DNA from: Bacillota bacterium
GTDB taxonomy: Bacteria > Bacillota > Dehalobacteriia > UBA4068
Direction of reading: 5' to 3'
DNA: 12,702 nt
NCBI GenBank assembly: GCA_009778255.1
Contig: WRKD01000174.1
Location: 1-12,702, forward strand
In this document: positions 6,163 through 12,103 of the stretch, piece after piece
How the letters are laid out: each line of letters starts with the position of its first letter
How positions within the stretch are numbered: position 1 is the first letter of the stretch
The notes under the pieces: model-generated
Database searches by the model: none
What the model was told of the DNA's origin: nothing
Seen by the model: the letters and a program-made list of their open reading frames with translations, nothing else
Position numbers and translations under genes: made by a program

Positions 6163-6965
6163 ATGATATTAAATGATCGGGATTTCCAGCTATTGAAAAA
6201 CCATATGTATCAGCATTATGGTATAAATCTGGAAAAAAAAAATCATTGATCGAAGGGCGTTTAAGCGTCGCAGTTGAGCATGCCGGTTATAAAGATTTCC
6301 ATGAATATGTGGGCGCTGCCTTAAATGATAAAAGCGGCGATATGATGAATTTTCTTATCACAAAACTCACTACCAATTTTACCTATTTTATGCGTGAAGA
6401 AACTCATTATCAGTTTTTAACCGAGAAAGCTCTGCCAGAGTGGACATCTAAAATTAAGGATCATGATCTACGTACCTGGAGCGCCGGCTGTTCTTCTGGG
6501 GAAGAAGCTTATACCACTGCTATTACTATTTTAGAGTATTTGGGTAGCTCTAAAAACTCATGGGATACCTCAATTCTTGCCACCGATATTTCGCCGCGCG
6601 TATTGGCGCAAGCCAGATCCGGTATTTATCAAGCAGGCCATCTCGAAGGCCTGCCCCCTAATTTAATTAATAAATACTTTGTTAAACAGGGCCAAGATCA
6701 ATATAAAGCAAGCCCGGAATTAGCTAAACAGGTTACCTTTGCTACCCTGAACCTTATGGATCCTTTCCATTTCAAACGCAAATTTCACATAATTTTCTGT
6801 CGAAATGTGATGATATACTTCGATAATGACACCAAACGTCGCTTGGCAGCTAAGTTTTATGAAGTATTGGAACCGGGTGGATATCTGTTTATTGGTTTAA
6901 GCGAAACTTTATCCGGTTTAACCGACCAGTTTATCAATGTTTCTCCTTCGATATATTCTAAGTGA
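6163..6965 (+). CDS. cheR: Chemotaxis methyltransferase CheR, split by an A10 frameshift
   Basis: CheR transfers methyl groups from S-adenosylmethionine to glutamates of chemoreceptors. From ATG 6163 (GGAG at 6151-6154) the first frame reads MILNDRDFQLLKNHMYQHYGINLEKK and stops at 6247-6249. The remainder lies in the -1 frame. Re-reading one A in the A10 tract (6233-6242) gives GINLEKKKSLIEGRL, the CheR family motif, and a 267-residue protein of normal length. It then shows TNFTYFMRE (71-79), the SAM-binding SAGCSSGEEAYT (107-118), LATDISPRVLAQAR, and FCRNVMIYF (212-220). The downstream part alone, from TTG 6246, would lack the N-terminal receptor-recognition helices and has no ribosome binding site. 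The frameshift could be programmed -1 slippage, polymerase slippage, a phase-variable off state, a true mutation, or a base-calling error. It is the last gene of the fliD operon. Confidence 0.88.
6233..6242 (+). other. A10 slippery tract in cheR
   Basis: Ten consecutive A residues, the longest A run I saw in coding sequence here. In the initiating frame the tract reads GAA AAA AAA AAT, giving an A AAA AAA heptamer in the correct phase for -1 ribosomal frameshifting. It is also long enough for polymerase slippage. Eleven A residues would fuse the two cheR frames. Confidence 0.8.
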
Positions 6966-6966
6966 T

Positions 6967-7005
6967 AACAATGTGGAACGAATAATATTCGTTCCACATT
7001 GTTTT
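6967..7005. terminator. Strong terminator between cheR and flgB
   Basis: Bases 6967-6983 and 6987-7003 form a perfect 17-bp inverted repeat around the loop AAT, ending in TTTT (7002-7005). It begins one base after the cheR stop codon and ends the fliD-cheR transcript. The A-rich left flank could also stop transcription from the other direction. Confidence 0.88.
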
Positions 7006-7085
7006 ATGAAATTGCACTATTACACACTGAAATGAAAAACAGAGAAAGTATTAAAAACTTTTTGTTAAAAAATATCAAAAAACAG

Positions 7086-7114
7086 TAGATTTTTGTAATC
7101 AGTTGTGCTATAAT
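7086..7114 (+). promoter_or_regulatory. Sigma-A-type extended -10 promoter of the flgB operon
   Basis: TGCTATAAT (7106-7114) is a perfect -10 with the extended TG element. The best -35 at 17-base spacing is a weak TAGATT (7086-7091). The A/T-rich stretch at 7050-7085 could act as an UP-like element. No sigma-28 pattern is visible, which fits early rather than late expression. The predicted start site is about 25 bases before flgB. Confidence 0.75.
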
Positions 7115-7147
7115 ACTACTGGTCTAGTGATGATTGGAGGTTAATCG

Positions 7148-7564
7148 ATGTGGGATAAAATATTCTCCGGCGTAGATTTGCTGAAAAAAGGAATGCAAAT
7201 CTCTTGGGCACGAAATGCGGTAATTCGTAATAATATCGCAAATGCTGAAACACCTGGTTTTAAATCTTCTGCGGTAGAGTTTGAAAGCATTTTTGCCCGT
7301 TCATTGGCGGGCGCTGTGTATGAGGGAGATTTTAAACCTAAACTTACCCGCAGCAAACATATTGATTTTTCTTGGCGCCAGCCAGATATTGAGGCGCGCA
7401 TTGTGCAAAATGACGATACTTCGATGCTTTTCAATGAGAATAATGTAGATATTGAGGCTGAAAATGTTAAACTAGCGCAAAACAGCCTCTATTATAACAC
7501 ATTATTAACAAAGCTGAACGGTGAGTTAGCGCGCATCAAGTTAGCGGTACGGGATGGGAAGTAG
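7148..7564 (+). CDS. flgB: Flagellar proximal rod protein FlgB
   Basis: FlgB is a proximal rod subunit assembled on FliE in the periplasm and exported by the flagellar type III apparatus. The 138-residue product has the rod-family N-terminal helix and motif NNIANAETPGFK (28-39), followed by VEFESIF, and the C-terminal helix VDIEAENVKLAQNSLYYNTLLTKLNGELARIKLAV. Length fits the family. ATG 7148 follows GGAGG (7136-7140) with seven bases between. First gene of the export-gate operon. The 113 bases to flgC hold a tandem hairpin repeat. Confidence 0.96.
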   Translation: MWDKIFSGVDLLKKGMQISWARNAVIRNNIANAETPGFKSSAVEFESIFARSLAGAVYEGDFKPKLTRSKHIDFSWRQPDIEARIVQNDDTSMLFNENNVDIEAENVKLAQNSLYYNTLLTKLNGELARIKLAVRDGK

Positions 7565-7579
7565 CCTGAACAACTAATG

Positions 7580-7633
7580 CGGTCTTTGATCGCAAGAGGC
7601 GAGATACGGTCTCTGACCGCAAGAGGCGAGAGA
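7580..7633 (+). repeat. Two tandem 27-bp hairpin repeats between flgB and flgC
   Basis: Units at 7580-7606 and 7607-7633 differ at three of 27 positions. Each forms a small hairpin: GCGGTC-TTT-GATCGC (7579-7593, with one G-U pair) and CGGTC-TCT-GACCG (7607-7619, fully paired). One of the differences turns the G-U pair into G-C, as expected if the folded form matters. Both are followed by CAAGAGGCGAGA. No T-run follows. Confidence 0.8.
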
Positions 7634-7677
7634 CGAGAGGAAAGATATATTAGAAATAATTGCGGAGGAATACGACC

Positions 7678-8130
7678 ATGACATTCTTAAGTTCCATGAA
7701 TATTAGTGCCTCTGCGCTTACTGCGGAGCGTTTTCGTATGGATGTGATAGCCGAAAACATGGCCAATATTCAAACTACCCGTACGGCTTCAGGCGGTACT
7801 TACCGCCGCCGTTATGTGATATTCCAGGAACGCGAGCGCGCTACGGATTTTTCTTGCCTGTTTAACCGTGCCCAGTATAAGCAAAGCGCTAAATTCCCCG
7901 GTGGCGGCGTGCGCGTGGTGGGCGTTGGTGAAGATACAGCCCCTTTTAAGCTGGAGTATAACCCTACTCATCCGGATGCTGATGAAAATGGTTATGTGAG
8001 TTTGCCCAATGTAGAGGTCGTGCAGGAAATGACAGATATGATGGCTGCTTACCGTGCTTATGAAGCAAATATAACAGCCCTTAATACTTTTAAAGATATG
8101 GCGATGAAAACACTGGAAATAGGAAGATAA
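7678..8130 (+). CDS. flgC: Flagellar proximal rod protein FlgC
   Basis: FlgC is another rod subunit exported through the flagellar gate. The 150-residue product shows the paired terminal helices of the family: SSMNISASALTAERFRMDVIAENMANIQT near the N-terminus, then the basic turn TYRRRYVIFQER, and at the C-terminus the NVEVVQEMTDMMAAYRAYEANITALNTFK motif ending LEIGR. The segment PTHPDADENGYVSLPNV is the usual connector. ATG 7678 is chosen because GGAGG (7664-7668) precedes it by nine bases; an in-frame alternative six codons upstream overlaps that site. fliE follows after 18 bases. Confidence 0.96.
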   Translation: MTFLSSMNISASALTAERFRMDVIAENMANIQTTRTASGGTYRRRYVIFQERERATDFSCLFNRAQYKQSAKFPGGGVRVVGVGEDTAPFKLEYNPTHPDADENGYVSLPNVEVVQEMTDMMAAYRAYEANITALNTFKDMAMKTLEIGR

Positions 8131-8148
8131 AAAATAAGAGGTGAGAAT

Positions 8149-8457
8149 ATGGCCATAAACCCGCTTTCTTCCAATATTGTCGACTTGCTTTCTTTGGAGA
8201 CTCTTACCAGCAAAGGTTACACCGCGCATAGTGAAGGCGGCAGTTTTGCAGATATTTTTACAGAAGCTTTGAATACGGTTTCTGTAAGCGATACGGCAGA
8301 TAAAGCTTCGGCTTTGGCTTTACTGGCTGGTCAAACAGATGATATGGCGGGGTTGATTATCGATTCTCAAAAAGCGGAAATAGCTCTGACTTTGGCGCTG
8401 ACATTACGCAATAAAGTCATGGAGGCATATACGGAAATAATGCGTATGCAAGTTTAA
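8149..8457 (+). CDS. fliE: Flagellar hook-basal body adaptor FliE
   Basis: FliE is the first rod-side component: it joins the MS ring and export gate to the rod and needs the gate for its own export. The 102-residue product has the expected small size, a variable N-terminus, SFADIFTEALNTVS (about 32-45) and the conserved C-terminal helices with DSQKAEIALTLALTLRNKVMEAYTEIMRMQV. ATG 8149 follows AGAGGTGAG. In most Bacillota fliF comes next; here fliO follows 24 bases later. Confidence 0.95.
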   Translation: MAINPLSSNIVDLLSLETLTSKGYTAHSEGGSFADIFTEALNTVSVSDTADKASALALLAGQTDDMAGLIIDSQKAEIALTLALTLRNKVMEAYTEIMRMQV

Positions 8458-8481
8458 GTTCCATATTAAGGAGCGTGTTTG

Positions 8482-8988
8482 ATGCCTGCCACACAAATTG
8501 TTGCTTTTATTATCGGCTCTATTGTGGTAATAGTAGGCGCTTATTTTGCCACATATCTGGTCGCCCGGGGTTCGCAAAAAGTATATCGCGGCCGACTTAT
8601 ACAGGTACTGGATCGCTTTTCTCTTGCCAAAGACAAATCTTTGTTGCTGATTGCTGTGTATAATAAAATTTATTTGGTGGCTTTTGCCGCCGGCAGCGTC
8701 ACATTGCTGGATAATATCGACCCCGAAGCAGTTGCTGCCTTAACAGCTCAAGCAAATCAGCCGGAAGAAACACGTAAACCAGCCGAGAATTTTGTGGCAT
8801 TATTTCTGGCACAGTTGCGCCGTTATATACCGGGTCGCGCCGTAAAAGCAAAATTGAATAACCCCTTTCCTCTCGATGCATATTTATCCGCTAAAACGGA
8901 TAATATGAGTGTGCCCGATTCTTTTTCCGATATGCTGAAAATCCGCCTGGAAAAAGAAGAGCTTTACCGGGAGGAAAACAGTAAATGA
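8482..8988 (+). CDS. fliO: Flagellar export apparatus assembly protein FliO
   Basis: FliO is a membrane scaffold that helps FliP assemble into the export gate. The 168-residue product has one N-terminal membrane helix (about residues 4-26, IVAFIIGSIVVIVGAYFATYLVA) and a cytoplasmic beta-rich part with RLIQVLDRFSLAKDKSLLLIAVYNKIYLVA, typical of FliO (the DRFSL...K.L.L...G/N..YLV pattern). The tail is charged and poorly conserved. ATG 8482 follows AAGGAG (8468-8473). Its TGA overlaps the fliP start (ATGA), indicating coupled translation. FliO is the least conserved gate protein; position before fliP supports the call. Confidence 0.9.
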   Translation: MPATQIVAFIIGSIVVIVGAYFATYLVARGSQKVYRGRLIQVLDRFSLAKDKSLLLIAVYNKIYLVAFAAGSVTLLDNIDPEAVAALTAQANQPEETRKPAENFVALFLAQLRRYIPGRAVKAKLNNPFPLDAYLSAKTDNMSVPDSFSDMLKIRLEKEELYREENSK

Positions 8989-9812
8989 GCGCGCTTAAAA
9001 AAATATTTAGACTCATGATTTTCACTTTCTTGTTGGTTCTTATCATAGTTCTTCCGGTTAGAGCTTTGGCTTCCGACCTTCCGGATTTTCCAAGTTTTGA
9101 TGCCCTAGACGATGATGTAGAAGGAGATAATTCGCTAGCGCAAGAAAGCGGCGGCACCTTAAATGAACTGGCGCGCACCCTTTTTGGAGAGAATACAGAA
9201 ACCGTAGATATTATCATCCTGCTCACCGTATTGACTTTATTACCCTCCATCTTAATCATGCTCACTGGCTTTACGCGTATTATCATTGTGCTTTCCTTTG
9301 TACGAAATGCCCTGGGCATGCAGCAAACCCCGCCTAATCAGGTATTAGTTGGCTTGGCTTTATTTCTTACTTTATTTGTGATGCGTCCGGTTTTTAGCGA
9401 TGTATATCAAAACGCCTATTCACCATATATCGAAGGTAGAATCACCCAAGAAGAATTTATTGAAGCGGCTATGTCTCCTACGCGGGAGTTTATGCTTAAG
9501 CAAACTATGCGTAATGATTTAGATTTTTTTATCGATCTTTCTAAAAGCGATGTAGCAAATATTGAAGATGCGCCCAATACGATTCTTATACCGGCTTTTC
9601 TTATCAGTGAAATCAAACACGCTTTCCAAATGGGCTTTTTTATTTATTTGCCTTTTGTTGTTATAGATATGGTGGTATCCAGTACCCTGATGGCTATGGG
9701 GATGATGATGCTGCCCCCGGCAATGATCTCTTTACCATTTAAGGTGCTACTCTTTGTTATGGTAGATGGCTGGCAATTGGTTATTGGCACTTTGATCAGG
9801 AGTTTTAATTAG
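8985..9812 (+). CDS. fliP: Flagellar export gate protein FliP
   Basis: FliP subunits form most of the export-gate channel with FliR and FliQ. The 275-residue product starts with a cleavable signal peptide (basic KK at 5-6, hydrophobic 10-25, likely cleavage after ALA at 29), then an acidic linker. Family motifs follow: TLLPSILIMLTGFTRIIIVLSFVRNALGMQQTPPNQVLVGLALFLT, TREFMLKQT, PAFLISEIKHAFQMGFFIYLPFVVIDMVVSS and MMMLPPAMISLPFKVLLFVMVDGW. Length fits signal-bearing FliP. It overlaps fliO by four bases with GGAGG at 8970-8974. fliQ follows after 42 bases. Confidence 0.97.
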   Translation: MSALKKIFRLMIFTFLLVLIIVLPVRALASDLPDFPSFDALDDDVEGDNSLAQESGGTLNELARTLFGENTETVDIIILLTVLTLLPSILIMLTGFTRIIIVLSFVRNALGMQQTPPNQVLVGLALFLTLFVMRPVFSDVYQNAYSPYIEGRITQEEFIEAAMSPTREFMLKQTMRNDLDFFIDLSKSDVANIEDAPNTILIPAFLISEIKHAFQMGFFIYLPFVVIDMVVSSTLMAMGMMMLPPAMISLPFKVLLFVMVDGWQLVIGTLIRSFN

Positions 9813-9854
9813 CTTTGTCTTTTGTTGTAGAAATAATCACCAACCGAGGTTCTT

Positions 9855-10124
9855 ATGTCTCAGGCTGAAGTGCTCGCTGTTATGCAAAATGCCATTTATA
9901 CCGCCATTCTGGCTTCAGCCCCTATGTTAGTGGTCGCTATTGTGGTGGGTTTAGCGGTATCCGTTTTTCAAGCCACTACACAAATCAATGAACAAACTTT
10001 GGCTTTTGTGCCGAAAATAATTGCCATATTGCTGTCTTTAATGGTTTTCGGTTCTTTTATTTTAACTACCTTGATAAATTTTATTACCGGCATTTATAAT
10101 TCTATTAACCTGATTATCACCTGA
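9855..10124 (+). CDS. fliQ: Flagellar export gate protein FliQ
   Basis: FliQ wraps the FliP/FliR gate. The 89-residue product is the normal size with two membrane helices (about 16-38 and 50-77) and the family motif VSVFQATTQINEQTLAFVPKI between them. ATG 9855 follows GAGG (9846-9849). The stop TGA lies inside the fliR ribosome binding site (GAGG at 10123-10126), so the two are closely linked. Confidence 0.96.
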   Translation: MSQAEVLAVMQNAIYTAILASAPMLVVAIVVGLAVSVFQATTQINEQTLAFVPKIIAILLSLMVFGSFILTTLINFITGIYNSINLIIT

Positions 10125-10132
10125 GGCGCGCT

Positions 10133-10924
10133 ATGAGCCATATGGTTGTTTCTTTATTAAGTAATGCCGATTATTTTATATTGATGCTGTTTCGCGTGAG
10201 CGGTTTAATTTTTCCTTCTCCTTTATTTGGCCGAATTAATTTACCGGCGCCTGTAAAAATCTCTTTCTGCTTAGCTTTAACACTGATGTTCTTTGTCTAT
10301 CGCCCGGAATATTCACCCATAGTATATAACTCTTTATTAAGTTATGTTTTTCTCTGCCTTGCCGAGTTATTATTGGGTTTGAGCTTGGCATATGTTACAA
10401 ATCTATTCTTTACTTTAGCATTTACCGCCGGGCATATGATAGATATGCAAATAGGTTTTGGCATAGTCAATGTGTATGATATGCAAAATAATACCCAAAT
10501 ACCTATGATAGGTAATTTGCTTAATATAATGCTTTTAATGGTGTTTTTCGCTGTAAACGGCCATCAGCGGCTGATCAGTATTATAGATGTTACATTAAAT
10601 GCTTTACCCTTGGGGCACCTTGTTTTCAACCCCACTATCGGTTTGGTAGCTTTAGAGGTATTCGCACTCTCTTTTACTCTAGGTATAATGATCGCTTTGC
10701 CGGTAATAGCTTCGGGTTTGGTTTTAGAGATTTGTTTTGGTGTAATAGTTCGCAGTGTACCACAAATAAACATGTTTGTAGTGGGCCTGCCTTTAAAACT
10801 GCTGGTAGGGTTTATAATTTTACTTTTTGTTGCCCCGGCTTTTATTGGATTCAGCGAAACCGTGTTTAGCGCGATGTTCAGTGGAGTGGAAAAAATGTTT
10901 GCTGCCTTTATTACTACGCCATGA
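10133..10924 (+). CDS. fliR: Flagellar export gate protein FliR
   Basis: FliR is the single-copy gate subunit that closes the FliP ring. The 263-residue product has about six membrane segments and family features: FRVSGLIFPSPLFGRINLPAPVKISFCLALTL near the N-terminus, the conserved GHMIDMQIGFGIVNVYDMQNNTQIPMIGNLLNIM (about 101-134) and VPQINMFVVGLPLKLLVGFIILL near the C-terminus. ATG 10133 is preferred to the ATG three codons later because GAGG lies six bases upstream. The stop overlaps the flhB start by four bases (ATGA). Confidence 0.97.
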   Translation: MSHMVVSLLSNADYFILMLFRVSGLIFPSPLFGRINLPAPVKISFCLALTLMFFVYRPEYSPIVYNSLLSYVFLCLAELLLGLSLAYVTNLFFTLAFTAGHMIDMQIGFGIVNVYDMQNNTQIPMIGNLLNIMLLMVFFAVNGHQRLISIIDVTLNALPLGHLVFNPTIGLVALEVFALSFTLGIMIALPVIASGLVLEICFGVIVRSVPQINMFVVGLPLKLLVGFIILLFVAPAFIGFSETVFSAMFSGVEKMFAAFITTP

Positions 10925-12009
10925 GCCCGCAACCTACGGCAGGCGAAAGAACAGAACGCGCTACCCCAAAAAAACGGCGGGATGCGCGAGAGCGCGGACA
11001 AGTACTGAAAAGCACCGAAGTAAATTCTGCCTTTTGTTGCGCCATTATCTTCGGGTTTATGCTTTTATATCGAGAAACCTTAATAAAGCAGCTTAATGAA
11101 TTTGTCTATTACCGCTTAGGCGATGGCTTACTCTATTATTCCGGTATTGCTTTAGGCCCCAGAGAAATTCAAGGTATTTTTATCGGCTTATTAGTGCCCA
11201 TGGCCTTCATACTACTGCCAATCATGTTAACAGCGCTTTTATCTGGTCTTCTTATAAATATAGTGCAGGTTGGATTTTTGTTTACAGCAAAACCGCTTAT
11301 GCCCAAGCTGGAACGTATCAGCCCCCTTAAAGGTTTTAAAAGGATTTTTTCGGTAAAAACACTCTCCGAGTTAGCAAAATCTCTGATCAAGGTCATTTGC
11401 TTAGGCTGGTTGCTTTACAAAAATTTTCAAACTTTAATGCAGCAATTTCCTGCTTTTACCGGCGCCAATATTGGGCTTGCCTTTTTAGAAATACTACGCA
11501 TGGCCTTTGTTTTAGCTTTAAAAATGACTCTGGTGCTGGCTATTATAGCGCTCTTTGACTATTTGTTCCAATGGTGGAGTTTTGAAAAAGAGCTACGCAT
11601 GACCAAACAGGAGGTAAAAGACGAATATAAATTAACAGAAGGTAACCCGCTCATAAAAAGCCATATTCGCCAAAAGCAGCGGCAGATGAGCGCCCAACGT
11701 ATGATGCAGCAAGTGCCGTCAGCCGATGTTGTGATTACAAACCCTATTCATTATGCGGTAGCTTTAGCCTATAAACAAGGGGAGCATGCAGCTCCGCTGG
11801 TTTTGGCTAAAGGGCAGGATCACCTGGCTAGGAAAATAAAGGAAGTTGCTGCCAAACACCATATAGTGATGGTGGAAAATGTAGAGTTGGCCCGTTCTCT
11901 ATATCAGTTTTGTGAGGTTGGCGCCGAAATACCTACAGAGTTTTATCAGGCAGTGGCCGATATTTTAGTATACGTATATAGTTTGAAGAACAAATTGCCC
12001 GGTTCATAA
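10921..12009 (+). CDS. flhB: Flagellar export switch protein FlhB (NPIH variant)
   Basis: FlhB controls the switch from rod/hook to filament substrates; its cytoplasmic domain normally cleaves itself between Asn and Pro of NPTH. The 362-residue product begins AGERTERATPKKRRDARERGQVLKS (6-30), has four membrane segments, then the linker KEELRMTKQEVKDEYKLTEGNP and the cytoplasmic domain with VVITNPIHYAVALAY. The cleavage motif is Asn274-Pro275-Ile276-His277 (codons AAC CCT ATT CAT), with Ile in place of Thr. Asn and Pro are kept, so cleavage may still occur. The C-terminus FYQAVADILVYVYSLK is typical. The start overlaps fliR by four bases. flhA follows after an unusual 94-base gap. Confidence 0.96.
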   Translation: MSPQPTAGERTERATPKKRRDARERGQVLKSTEVNSAFCCAIIFGFMLLYRETLIKQLNEFVYYRLGDGLLYYSGIALGPREIQGIFIGLLVPMAFILLPIMLTALLSGLLINIVQVGFLFTAKPLMPKLERISPLKGFKRIFSVKTLSELAKSLIKVICLGWLLYKNFQTLMQQFPAFTGANIGLAFLEILRMAFVLALKMTLVLAIIALFDYLFQWWSFEKELRMTKQEVKDEYKLTEGNPLIKSHIRQKQRQMSAQRMMQQVPSADVVITNPIHYAVALAYKQGEHAAPLVLAKGQDHLARKIKEVAAKHHIVMVENVELARSLYQFCEVGAEIPTEFYQAVADILVYVYSLKNKLPGS

Positions 12010-12015
12010 AGGCGA

Positions 12016-12062
12016 TTACCAGGCAATACATTTACCAAGCCCACCTGCGTTTTGATGGTAAA
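12016..12062 (+). other. Repeat and inverted repeat in the flhB-flhA gap
   Basis: The 94-base gap holds two near-identical nonamers, TTACCAGGC (12016-12024) and TTACCAAGC (12032-12040). It also holds a perfect seven-base inverted repeat, TTTACCA (12031-12037) with TGGTAAA (12056-12062), around an 18-base loop. No clear promoter or gene is seen. It might form a leader hairpin for flhA. Confidence 0.35.
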
Positions 12063-12103
12063 AATTGCAGTCCACATAAAAGAATCTTTTCCGGGGGTAA
12101 GCG

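Noticed and set aside
6246..6965. Independent short methyltransferase starting at TTG 6246
   Set aside because: The TTG lacks a ribosome binding site and the preceding frame supplies exactly the missing CheR N-terminus, so one split cheR explains it better.
7580..7633. CRISPR array
   Set aside because: Only two directly abutting units with no spacers between them, and no cas genes nearby.
8475..8663. Short Cys-rich plus-strand frame overlapping fliO
   Set aside because: Shadow of fliO in another frame; its start lies between the fliO ribosome binding site and start codon.
10827..11096. Plus-strand open frame spanning the fliR-flhB junction
   Set aside because: Out of frame with two secure genes and rich in Arg/Cys, as expected for a shadow frame.
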